Shown here piece after piece: positions 1-7,530 of a stretch of DNA of 64,000 bases. The position numbers and the translations under genes are program-made. The notes beneath the pieces are model-generated. The model saw nothing but the letters and a program-made list of their open reading frames with translations. It searched no databases and had not been told where the DNA came from. Source of the DNA: Bradyrhizobium sp. KBS0727 (GTDB lineage: Bacteria > Pseudomonadota > Alphaproteobacteria > Rhizobiales > Xanthobacteraceae); assembly GCF_005937885.2 (NCBI RefSeq), contig NZ_CP042176.1, forward strand, positions 2,847,501 to 2,911,500, in the 5' to 3' direction. The stretch's first letter is position 1; each line of letters begins with the position of its first letter.

Positions 1-411
1 GGTGGCGCCGACGGGAAAATCCGGCGGTGGAATGCGCTTACCGGCGATCCCGTCGGTTCAAATCTGCCTGGCCAGCCGGCAGATTTGCTCGCCGCTTACG
101 CGGGAGATCACGGGGCGGAAGTGTTCAGGGCGTGCGTCGCTTGTCACACGCTGTCGGACGAGGAGCTGCCCCGCGCCGGCCCGACGCTCGCCGGATTGTA
201 CGGCCGAAAGATCGCCTCGCTGCCCGGCTACCGCTTCTCCGATGCGCTGAAGACGATGGACATCGTCTGGACTCCCGAGACGGTCGCAAAACTATTCGAG
301 GTCGGCCCGAATGCCTATACACCCGGCACCAAGATGCCGGAACAGCGCATCGGCTCGGCCGAAGATCGCCGGGCGCTCACGGATTTTCTGGCGCGCGCGA
401 CGGCGAAGTAA
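1..411 (+). CDS. C-terminal part of a WD40-cytochrome c fusion protein (5' end outside window)
   Basis: The frame is open from base 1 and ends in TAA at 409-411. The first residues (DGKIRRWNALTGDPVG) look like the last blade of a WD40 propeller. They are followed by a class I c-type cytochrome domain with the haem motif CVACH and a distal methionine in TKMPEQ. The protein is probably periplasmic and carries electrons, with the propeller as a docking module. The start lies upstream of the window, so length and signal peptide are unknown. A free-standing cytochrome beginning at base 85 is possible but less likely, because the WD40-like sequence is continuous with it and no ribosome site precedes 85. 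Confidence 0.75.
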   Translation, partial: GGADGKIRRWNALTGDPVGSNLPGQPADLLAAYAGDHGAEVFRACVACHTLSDEELPRAGPTLAGLYGRKIASLPGYRFSDALKTMDIVWTPETVAKLFEVGPNAYTPGTKMPEQRIGSAEDRRALTDFLARATAK

Positions 412-417
412 GCGAAT

Positions 418-708
418 CTAGAACGCGTCCCATTGCTCGGCGGCAAGGTCTCTCATCTCGGGGTGTTCCTTGAACATCCGCTGGATATCGATGCTGGGAT
501 GGTCTTTGAGTGCCGCTACTACGCACTGGTTGACGTATTTCCGGCGCGCGAGCCACTTGACCTTCGTGCCTTTCGCCTCCGCCTTGCAGGCAACGACCGC
601 CTGTTTCAGGACAGCCTTTTCCGCCTTGGTCATCCTCGCCGCCTCGGCAGTCAACGTCGCGCCCATCGTGATAACCACGGCAATCAGACCGGTGACGAAA
701 CGGAACAT
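418..708 (-). CDS. Small secreted protein, PsiF-like
   Basis: This is a 96-residue protein starting at the ATG at 708, preceded by an AAGGAAAA ribosome site; a longer reading from 801 has no such site. It begins with a clear signal peptide (MFRFVTGLIAVVITMG, cleavage near AEA-A). The mature part is lysine-rich with two cysteines about 23 residues apart in the pattern ACKAEAKG...KYVNQC. That pattern resembles the PsiF repeat of small phosphate-starvation periplasmic proteins, but the match is short and the function is not known. It converges tail to tail with the cytochrome gene. Confidence 0.6.
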   Translation of the reverse strand: MFRFVTGLIAVVITMGATLTAEAARMTKAEKAVLKQAVVACKAEAKGTKVKWLARRKYVNQCVVAALKDHPSIDIQRMFKEHPEMRDLAAEQWDAF

Positions 709-806
709 GGGCCATTTTCCTTGATTTGATGCTCGGCGAAAATTCATGGTGTTGGAAAAAGAAGAGCGCGTCGTGACGAGCTGTGTCACGTGCGAACGCA
801 ACCAGT

Positions 807-2825
807 TTAGTTCTTGTCGTCTCGTTGGCGCAAATAGTCGTCGGTCGTACGCGGTGGGGTGCGCTCGGGCACGCCCGCGAACGGATCAAACTGCTGCTCG
901 CTCATGGTGATGACGCGGCAATCGGCGCACATTCGCAGCGCGTCGAGGCGCCTGTCGCCCGCCGGATACATCCAATGCCGGCCCTCAAGCTTTGCTGCGA
1001 CGCGATCGATCGTGCTCTTGGTACCGAAAGGCGTGCCGCAGCGGATGCAATGCGCGGGCTCTTCCTCCTTGATCACCTGCGCCGGCGCCCTGACCGCGCG
1101 GAAATCGATCTGCGGCTTGAGCGTGATCACCTTTTCGGGACAGGTGCTCTGGCACAGTCCGCATTGCACGCAGGCGTCCTCGACGAACTTGAGGACGGGA
1201 CGCTCCGGATCGTCGCGAAGTGCGCCGGTGGGGCAGACCGAGACACAGGACAGGCACAGCGTGCAGCCGTCGGTGTTGACGGTGACCGCGCCAAGCGGCG
1301 CGCCTTCGGGCAAGGCAATCACGTCGGTCGGGCTCGGCGCGACGCGGTGCAATTCGCTCAAGGCAAATCGCAGCAGATCGCGCCGCTTGCCGACCGTCCT
1401 GAATGTTGCGGGTTGAGCGACAGTTGCGAGCGGCGCGATGGCCCGCAAATGCCCACCGAGTACATCCGGATCGTCCGTCTCGATTGTCGCGACGCGATCG
1501 CCGGCAAATCCGAGACCGCCAAGAATGGCATCGGCCATGGCGATGGTTTGCGACAGCCCGGCCAGGTCGTGCAGCGGTTTTGCCCGCAACAGAAAACGCA
1601 GGCTCGCCGCGCCGTGAGCAAAGGCCGCCACGATGGCCTCGAGTCCCAGCTGCGTCACTTCGTTAACGGCGAAAGGGAGCACGTTTGCGGGCAAACCGTC
1701 GCCATGACGTGCCAGTGCGTCGATCAGCGGACGGCCGTGCTGGCCGTCATGAACGAGCAGGACCGGCCGGTCTCCGCCGGCGTCGTGATAGGCGAGCAGC
1801 ATCGCGCGCAGTTGGTGCAACTGCACATCCGCCGGCGGCAGTGCATAGGAGGCCGCCCCGGTGGGACAGGCCGCGGCGCATTGCCCGCATCCGGCGCAGA
1901 CCTCGGCATTGACGTTGACGTGATCGCCATCCGGCGTGATCGCCCCGGTCGGACATAGATCGAGACAGCGATGGCATCCGGTCAGATTCGACCGCGAATG
2001 GGCGCAAAGGTCGGCGGTGAAGTTGACGTATTTCGGCTTGTCGAAGCGTCCGACGAGATCGCGCGCCTTTAACACGGCACGCAGCATCGCCGCCGGATCG
2101 CGCGGATCGGCGCGTAGATAGCCGTCGCGCAGATCATGCGAGGGAAACAACGGTGCGTCGCCCGCCAGATCGAGCACGAGATCGCAGCGCGAGGTCGCAC
2201 CGTTGCGCGGCGCTTCGAAGACGAAATGGTCGCGCGAGGAGGGCCGCGGCACGGCAAAATCGTCGATGACGAGTTCGAATGCGCCGAGATGGCCCCTGGC
2301 ATTGCGGATCGTGCCCTTGACGATCGGGAACGCGGTCGCGGCCGGCGGTTCGATCTGCGTCGGCCGGCGGATCATCACGGTCACGTCGAGATGATCGGCC
2401 AGCAGCCTGCCGGCTTCGATCGCGCGCTCGTCGCGGCCATAGATCAGGATGACGCCTTCGCTCGTGAGCGTGACGAGCGGAAAATCGGGCGCGGTCTCGA
2501 CTGCGGCGGCGAGCAGGGCCGCTATCTTGGGTCCGGTCGCGGCGCCTTCAGCGGACCAGCCTGCCGTCTCCCGAATGTTGACGAAATCGATGCGATCCCG
2601 CCGCTTGCCGGCCTCCTCGGTGAACTTCGCGGCCTCCTGGGTGCAGCCGACTACAAGCGTTCCCTCCGCCTTGGCTGCGTTGCGGAACTGGTCGAGCTCG
2701 GCGCGGCAGAGCTGGCGGTGGGTGGCGATCTCGCTGTTGCGGCACCCGCGCCGAACCGCAGCCGGATCGAGCGGCATCGTGTCTTCGCACGAGCATATCA
2801 GGATCGTCTTTGGTGGATGGGCCAT
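807..2825 (-). CDS. Large multi-cluster 4Fe-4S protein of the formate dehydrogenase locus
   Basis: This 672-residue soluble iron-sulfur protein has an N-terminal domain of about 260 residues with scattered cysteines (CSCED near residue 11, GC..GC patterns). Two ferredoxin-type cluster motifs follow near residues 274-291 (CHRCLDLCP) and 310-320 (CAGCGQCAAACP). A spacer leads to two more motifs (CTLCLSCVSVCP, CVQCGLCQSTCP) and a C-terminal rubredoxin-like CxxC pair (CIRCG...CADC). Genes of this type sit beside FDH3-type formate dehydrogenases in many alpha- and betaproteobacteria and are presumed to pass electrons or assist assembly; no precise reaction is established. It is transcribed divergently from the accessory operon that starts at 2938. 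Confidence 0.75.
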   Translation of the reverse strand: MAHPPKTILICSCEDTMPLDPAAVRRGCRNSEIATHRQLCRAELDQFRNAAKAEGTLVVGCTQEAAKFTEEAGKRRDRIDFVNIRETAGWSAEGAATGPKIAALLAAAVETAPDFPLVTLTSEGVILIYGRDERAIEAGRLLADHLDVTVMIRRPTQIEPPAATAFPIVKGTIRNARGHLGAFELVIDDFAVPRPSSRDHFVFEAPRNGATSRCDLVLDLAGDAPLFPSHDLRDGYLRADPRDPAAMLRAVLKARDLVGRFDKPKYVNFTADLCAHSRSNLTGCHRCLDLCPTGAITPDGDHVNVNAEVCAGCGQCAAACPTGAASYALPPADVQLHQLRAMLLAYHDAGGDRPVLLVHDGQHGRPLIDALARHGDGLPANVLPFAVNEVTQLGLEAIVAAFAHGAASLRFLLRAKPLHDLAGLSQTIAMADAILGGLGFAGDRVATIETDDPDVLGGHLRAIAPLATVAQPATFRTVGKRRDLLRFALSELHRVAPSPTDVIALPEGAPLGAVTVNTDGCTLCLSCVSVCPTGALRDDPERPVLKFVEDACVQCGLCQSTCPEKVITLKPQIDFRAVRAPAQVIKEEEPAHCIRCGTPFGTKSTIDRVAAKLEGRHWMYPAGDRRLDALRMCADCRVITMSEQQFDPFAGVPERTPPRTTDDYLRQRDDKN

Positions 2826-2937
2826 ACCGACCAGTCACTCCTAAAGACTAACGCAGCGGCAGCGAGCGGACTCGCGCCAGCCGTCCTGCTCGTATAGTTT
2901 ATTCCCAACAGGGAAGAAAAGGAAATTGGAGGACCAC

Positions 2938-3693
2938 GTGTCGCCGAGCTCGCGAACGCACGCGGTCATATCGGAGCCGCTGGATTTGCCGCCACCCTAT
3001 CGCCTGGTGCGGCTGCGCGAAAGCGGTGACGCCTTTAACCATGCGCTGGGTATCGCAGACGCGAGCGGCGCTGGCACGCTGGTCTATGTCGGGCGTTTTG
3101 ACCTCGCCGAGTTCTCGGTGGTGCTCGAACCCGATGAGCCCCTGCGCAGCGCGCGCCGCGCCTTCTACGCCGGGATGGTGGCCTTGACCGACGCGCTCCG
3201 CGCCTATGCGCCGCCGAACAAGCCCGTGACCATCGATTGGCCGGGCGCAATCCGCGTCGACGGCGGTCTCGTCGGCGGCGGACGGCTCGGCTGGCCGTCG
3301 TCGGCGAAAGAGGACGAACCGCCGCCCTGGCTGGTGTTCGGCGCCATGATCCGGACCGTCTCGATGATGGACGCTGAATCCGGCGTCCATCCGCTTTCTT
3401 CCGCGCTGGAACAGGAGGGCTTTGGCGAAGCCGGCGCCATTCAGGTGACGGAAAGCTTTTCCCGGCATCTGATGATGGCGACCGACCTTTGGCACTCTGA
3501 CGGCTTCGACGCAGTGGCGCGCGACTATCTCGGCAAGGCCTCGCGCGAGCGGCAGGTCAGCCGCCGGATCGATGACAACGGCGATCTCGTGTTGCATCGC
3601 ATCAATACCGGGACGACGGAACGATGTAACCTGATGCAGGCGCTGGCTGCGCCTTCCTGGCTCGATCCACAGACGGGAGGACCGCGCACGTGA
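2938..3693 (+). CDS. Biotin/lipoate protein ligase-like protein of the formate dehydrogenase locus
   Basis: The 251-residue protein belongs to the BPL/LplA/LipB fold group (DUF4444-like). The supporting segments are PPPYRLVRLRESGDAFNHAL near the N-terminus, a central WPGAIRVDGGLVGGGRLGW segment corresponding to the ligase glycine-rich/lysine region, and a DLWHSDGFDAVARDYLG stretch. The start is taken as GTG 2938 because GGAGG lies five bases upstream; TTG 2926 is an alternative. It is the first gene of a tightly coupled run, and its stop overlaps the next start. Whether it ligates biotin or lipoate, or has a formate dehydrogenase-specific role, cannot be told from sequence. Confidence 0.7.
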   Translation: MSPSSRTHAVISEPLDLPPPYRLVRLRESGDAFNHALGIADASGAGTLVYVGRFDLAEFSVVLEPDEPLRSARRAFYAGMVALTDALRAYAPPNKPVTIDWPGAIRVDGGLVGGGRLGWPSSAKEDEPPPWLVFGAMIRTVSMMDAESGVHPLSSALEQEGFGEAGAIQVTESFSRHLMMATDLWHSDGFDAVARDYLGKASRERQVSRRIDDNGDLVLHRINTGTTERCNLMQALAAPSWLDPQTGGPRT

Positions 3694-4229
3694 AGCTCCT
3701 GCGCACCATCGCGCTCGATCCGTCCGACACCTTCGTGTTCGATGTGGCCGCGGAACCCGGTGATTGGGCGGTGTCGGGTGCATTCCGTTTCTGCGACCGC
3801 GATCCGGCCACGCTGACGGGCAAGGAACGTGCGGCCTTTCGCAGTGGCTTTCTTGGCGTGCGGTCGTGGGGCTGGTCGACTCTGGTGCAAATCGTGCCTG
3901 CCACGGACGATGATCGGCGGACGCTGGTGGAACTTCTCGCCGCGCAACTGGTGGAGCGGTTTGGCGCGCCCGATATTGCAAGCGCGCGCCTCGCGGCGGA
4001 GGAAGAAGTCGCCTTTGTGGAGCAGCTCTGCGCCCATCCGATCAGCACCCTTGTTGCGGTCCATCGCTCGGCTGCGGACGGTGAAGTCCGAGAGTCATTC
4101 CGCAGGCTGCAATTGCGGGAAAGAGGGGGACACAGCAAGGCCTTCTCGTTCATGGAGGTGGAAGACGACACCGATCGTGACGGGCAACTCGATCTTGCTG
4201 ATCTGAGCACGGAGCCGCAGCGCCGATGA
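3690..4229 (+). CDS. DUF6505-type formate dehydrogenase-associated protein
   Basis: This is a 179-residue soluble protein starting with GTG in a GTGA overlap with the preceding gene. It is rich in acidic residues and tryptophan (FLGVRSWGWSTLVQ), with an alpha-helical middle (LAAQLVERFGAPDIASARLAAEEE) that suggests a small globular helper. I recognise it as the DUF6505 family only by its look and its invariable position between the BPL-like and DUF6352 genes. No catalytic motif is visible. Translational coupling on both sides indicates that it is made together with the other accessory proteins. Confidence 0.65.
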   Translation: MKLLRTIALDPSDTFVFDVAAEPGDWAVSGAFRFCDRDPATLTGKERAAFRSGFLGVRSWGWSTLVQIVPATDDDRRTLVELLAAQLVERFGAPDIASARLAAEEEVAFVEQLCAHPISTLVAVHRSAADGEVRESFRRLQLRERGGHSKAFSFMEVEDDTDRDGQLDLADLSTEPQRR

Positions 4230-5233
4230 AGGACTTCTGGATATCCTGCGGCCACCATCTGCTCGACCGCAATGCGAGCGGCGGGCTCGCGGTCACCGAC
4301 GAGTTTCTGAAAGCCTATTTCGCGCGTCCCGAACTGATGCCGCCGGCGGACGCCTGCGCGTTCGAGCTGAGGCTGCATCGGGAATTGCTCGCTGATCCGC
4401 GCCGGCCGGTCGGCGCGGAGGAAGTTGCGGCGGTGGCCGACGCCGACGCCAGGGAAAACTGGCAGTTCGTGCTGGCGTTCCGCGATCTCCTGCTGCGGCA
4501 TCCGACGCTGGAGGCTGCCTATCTCGCGCTGGTCCGCTCCGGGGCCATCCATCTGCCGCCGCTGTTCGTCAACCAGCTCGTTCACGTCATCCTTCGAAAC
4601 GCGCTTGACGGCTGCGAGGATCCGTTCGTGCTGCGTGCAGCCGAATTGTTCTTCCGGCCCCAGCGGATCATGCCGCACGAACGCCTGTTGCTGCTCGGCG
4701 ACGAGGAAGTCGTTGGCGGGCTCAGTCCGACGCCGGTGCTGTCGTTGATGTCGATGCTGGACGCGCCCCATGAGGCACAAATCGATATCCTGTCGGACGA
4801 GAACGCCGACAGCTATTGGCAACGCAGCGATCAGTTCGATATGGGGCTCGATCTGGGCGACGGCCGCAGGGTGGTAACGGCGCTTGCTGAGGCGATGAGA
4901 CGCTGGATTTCCCACTTGCTCGGGGTCGAGGTCACGATCGAGCCGTTGGGCGAATTGCGCGAAGCGAAGCTGACCTGGTATGTTGGTCTGGACGCGGACG
5001 GCACGCGTATCGGCGACCGCCTCTGGCATGGCGAGCCCCTCGATGAGAGGATGGCGGGACGCGTGCTGGCGCTGTTCCAACTCGACTTTGCTGATCGTGC
5101 GATGGTGGCCGATGCCGTCGGGCAGGAGCCGGTATATCTCATCATGGCGCTCGCGTCCGATCAGAGCCTGCGGATGAAGCCGCAGAATCTGCTGACGGGA
5201 TTGCCGGTCAAGCATCTGGAGGACGCAAGTTGA
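4226..5233 (+). CDS. DUF6352-type formate dehydrogenase-associated protein
   Basis: This is a 335-residue cytoplasmic protein beginning at ATG 4226 in an ATGA overlap. It opens with MKDFWISCGHHLLDRN and contains a conserved-looking central block (GDEEVVGGLSPTPVLSLMSMLD) and a C-terminal half that reads as an alpha/beta domain. No signal peptide or membrane segment is present. It matches DUF6352 proteins that accompany formate dehydrogenase in Bradyrhizobium-type genomes. The role is unknown; involvement in cofactor insertion or maturation is only implied by context. Confidence 0.65.
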   Translation: MKDFWISCGHHLLDRNASGGLAVTDEFLKAYFARPELMPPADACAFELRLHRELLADPRRPVGAEEVAAVADADARENWQFVLAFRDLLLRHPTLEAAYLALVRSGAIHLPPLFVNQLVHVILRNALDGCEDPFVLRAAELFFRPQRIMPHERLLLLGDEEVVGGLSPTPVLSLMSMLDAPHEAQIDILSDENADSYWQRSDQFDMGLDLGDGRRVVTALAEAMRRWISHLLGVEVTIEPLGELREAKLTWYVGLDADGTRIGDRLWHGEPLDERMAGRVLALFQLDFADRAMVADAVGQEPVYLIMALASDQSLRMKPQNLLTGLPVKHLEDAS

Positions 5234-5745
5234 GCCCCGCCGCAGTTCCCTTGCTGAGTATTCCCGTCGGCGTCGTGGTCGAGCGCCGCAAGGCGGATTC
5301 GCCCTGGATCGACTTCGTCTGGCGCGGCGTCGGCGTATTGCCCGACGAGCCGGAGATGGCGTCGTGGACGGTGCTGCGCGAGCAGAACGAGACGACGCTC
5401 TACTATGCCGGTCGCGCAGCGGTTGAGCTCTACCGCTCCGAAACGGCGCGCTATCGCGAGAACATGGCGTCCGGGAACCCCAGCATCTGGGTTGTCCTGA
5501 GTCCCTCCGAGGGCGCCTGGCCCTACGCGGTCTCGGCTGTCACCGCCGATCCCGCGGAAGGCGAGTCCTTCACCGAGGCGGGCGCCAATCTCGTCGAGGC
5601 GGTGCCGATGCCGGAAGTGCTGCGCGAGGCGATTGAAAGTTTTGTTGCCGAGCACCACGTCGAAGAGGAGTTCGTCAAGCGCAAGCAGCGTCGTGCCGAC
5701 CCGGAAGCGCTGGCGCGGCGCCATCATGACGGTAGTCACAAATGA
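5230..5745 (+). CDS. DUF3305 protein
   Basis: The 171-residue protein starts at TTG 5230, overlapping the previous stop. The N-terminal IPVGVVVERRKADSPWIDFV and the WRGVGVLPDEP segment are the signature of DUF3305, a family found almost only next to formate dehydrogenase genes. The C-terminus is basic (FVKRKQRR). No enzymatic motif is visible. It is followed with a four-base overlap by DUF3306, its usual partner, so the pair probably act together in formate dehydrogenase biogenesis. Confidence 0.8.
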   Translation: MSPAAVPLLSIPVGVVVERRKADSPWIDFVWRGVGVLPDEPEMASWTVLREQNETTLYYAGRAAVELYRSETARYRENMASGNPSIWVVLSPSEGAWPYAVSAVTADPAEGESFTEAGANLVEAVPMPEVLREAIESFVAEHHVEEEFVKRKQRRADPEALARRHHDGSHK

Positions 5746-6386
5746 GCGACGAGGAATTCCTTGCCCGCTGGTCCCGCCGCAAGCAGAAGGCGAGGGCCGC
5801 TGCCGACGCCTCGCCGCCGTCCCCGCCGGCCGACCCACCGGGTATGGCGCCGCCGCCAGTTCCAGCCGAAGATCCCGCGGCGGGGGCTGTAGATCTCTCG
5901 AGTTTGCCGTCGATCGATTCGATCGATGCGGCCACCGACATCACCGCGTTTCTGCGCCAGGGTATTCCCCAGGATCTGAGCCGTGCGGCGCTTCGTCGCG
6001 CCTGGAGCGCCGATCCCGCGATCCGCGACTTCATCGGTCTCGCGGAGAATGCGTGGGACTTCAACGATCCAAACGCGATGCCGGGCTTCGGGCCGCTGGA
6101 TTGCTCGGCGGAGCAACTTCAGGCGCTTGTCGGCCGCGTTATCGGCAGTGCGCGCAGCGTTGCCGAGAACCTTGATGATGCGCCGGCCGGGGAGGGCGCC
6201 AGCCGACCGCGACCGGACGATGAGCCCCCGCCGGAGGCGGTTCCCCCGTCAGGCGCAACCGATGAAACTTTGACCCGCGACCCTCCTCAGGCGCCTGCTG
6301 CGGTGCAACTGGAAGCACCTTACGAAGTGGGAAGCAGCGACGACACGATGGCGCGTCGCAGCCATGGAAGTGCGTTGCCGCGTTAG
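5742..6386 (+). CDS. DUF3306 protein
   Basis: This 214-residue protein begins with the family signature MSDEEFLARWSRRKQKA at an ATGA overlap. A proline/alanine-rich linker (residues about 25-50) leads to the folded core (LPSIDSIDAATDITAFLRQGIP...ALRRAWSADPAIRDFIGLAENAWDFN). The C-terminal 60 residues are again low complexity. It is soluble and cytoplasmic by sequence. It is the last gene of the coupled accessory run; a 111-base gap with its own ribosome site separates it from the HTH-TorD gene. Confidence 0.85.
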   Translation: MSDEEFLARWSRRKQKARAAADASPPSPPADPPGMAPPPVPAEDPAAGAVDLSSLPSIDSIDAATDITAFLRQGIPQDLSRAALRRAWSADPAIRDFIGLAENAWDFNDPNAMPGFGPLDCSAEQLQALVGRVIGSARSVAENLDDAPAGEGASRPRPDDEPPPEAVPPSGATDETLTRDPPQAPAAVQLEAPYEVGSSDDTMARRSHGSALPR

Positions 6387-6497
6387 TCCATCGACGAAGG
6401 GCTATAGCCTCGGACTATGCGATCAATTGACCGGTTCCCTACCGAGGTCTAGTCTTCGAACTGTTCAGCGCGTTGGCACCACAGATGGGAGGTCCAG

Positions 6498-7280
6498 TTG
6501 CGCGATGCGGGACTTAGTCGTGCCATTGATGCGGCAGGCGGTGTAGCCCAGCTTGCCCGCAAGGTCGGTATTGCGCAGCCCTCGGTATCGAACTGGAGCC
6601 GGGTGCCTGCCGAACGGGTGATCGCCGTCGAAACGGCGACTGGCGTATCGCGCGCAGAATTGCGGCCCGATCTCTATGACGAGAGTGCCACGCCAGAAAA
6701 TACCGTTGTTGATCCCGTCGACGCCGCACGCGGCAGGGAATATGGGCTGCTCGCTGCGTTGCTGTCGTCGTCACCGCCGCAGGCATTGCTCGACCAGATT
6801 GCGCGGCTCTCCGACGATGCAACGCCGCTCGGACGTGCGCACTGGGCGTTGGCCGAAGCCGCTTCAAGCGCCGTCGCGTCTGACGTCGAACGCGAATATT
6901 TCGATTTGTTCGTCGGTCTCGGCCGCGGCGAGCTGCTCCCCTACGCGTCCTATTATCTGACAGGCTTTCTCAACGAACGTCCGCTGTCGCGCCTGCGCGA
7001 GGACCTCGTCGCACTCGACATCGAACGCGTCGAGAGCAATTTCGAGCCCGAGGACCACGCGGCGACGCTGTGCGAAATCATGGCCGGTCTTGCCACGGGC
7101 CGCTTTCCGGCCTCGCCCGGGATGCAAGCAATCTTCTTCGCGAAGCATGTAGCGCCGTGGATGAGCCGAATGTTCGCCGACTTGGAAGGCGCCGCAAGCG
7201 CAAGGTTCTACCGATCGGTCGGATCGCTTGGCCGACTGTTTCTGGAAATCGAGACGGAAGCTTTCACGTTCGCCAATTGA
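6498..7280 (+). CDS. TorD-family chaperone fused to an N-terminal HTH domain
   Basis: The 260-residue protein starts at TTG 6498, with GGAGG six bases upstream. Residues about 1-60 form a YdaS/Cro-like helix-turn-helix (GGVAQLARKVGIAQPSVSNW, then RVPAERVIAVE and SRAELRPDLY). Residues about 75-255 form a TorD/NarJ-type chaperone with the typical helices (YGLLAALLSSSPPQALL, YFDLFVGLGRGELLPYASYY, EPEDHAATLCEIMAGLA). TorD proteins bind Tat leaders and the apo-form of molybdoenzymes before export. Its position directly before the Tat-leader protein and the catalytic subunit fits a formate dehydrogenase chaperone. The HTH suggests that the same protein may sense folding state and regulate the operon, which is inference. 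Confidence 0.85.
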   Translation: MRDAGLSRAIDAAGGVAQLARKVGIAQPSVSNWSRVPAERVIAVETATGVSRAELRPDLYDESATPENTVVDPVDAARGREYGLLAALLSSSPPQALLDQIARLSDDATPLGRAHWALAEAASSAVASDVEREYFDLFVGLGRGELLPYASYYLTGFLNERPLSRLREDLVALDIERVESNFEPEDHAATLCEIMAGLATGRFPASPGMQAIFFAKHVAPWMSRMFADLEGAASARFYRSVGSLGRLFLEIETEAFTFAN

Positions 7281-7309
7281 CCAATGGCAGCTGGTCCGGG
7301 AGATGCGCG

Positions 7310-7519
7310 ATGAAGGACGAAAAGAAAGGGACAGTTGGGCGTCGCGACTTCCTTCGCAATGTCAGCGTCGGCGCGGTCGGCGCCGGCGCGGCGTTGGCGG
7401 CGCCGCTGATTGCGCCTGCCGAGGCCGACAGCGAGACCAACGATGAGAAGCGCAAGGCGCGTTACAAGGAAACCGATCACGTGAAGGCATACTACCGCGT
7501 CAATCGTTATCCTGCTTGA
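7310..7519 (+). CDS. Formate dehydrogenase region Tat-target small protein
   Basis: This is a 69-residue protein with a twin-arginine leader (VGRRDFLRNVSVGAVGAGAAL) and a short hydrophilic tail ending DHVKAYYRVNRYPA. The start is ATG 7310, with GGGAG seven bases upstream; a longer reading from 7070 overlaps the TorD gene and is rejected. It matches the small 'formate dehydrogenase region TAT target' family that precedes FDH3-type catalytic subunits. Its leader closely resembles that of the next gene, so it may help in export or be a small subunit; the precise role is unknown. Confidence 0.85.
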   Translation: MKDEKKGTVGRRDFLRNVSVGAVGAGAALAAPLIAPAEADSETNDEKRKARYKETDHVKAYYRVNRYPA

Positions 7520-7530
7520 GGGAGGCGGCC

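Noticed and set aside
783..1958. 391-residue plus-strand frame opposite the polyferredoxin gene
   Set aside because: It is antisense to the cysteine-motif-rich gene at 807-2825, Arg-rich and without recognisable domain or ribosome site; a GC-rich shadow frame.
3602..5215. 537-residue minus-strand frame
   Set aside because: It covers the DUF6505 and DUF6352 genes on the opposite strand; composition is low-complexity Arg/Gln/Ser and it has no family resemblance.
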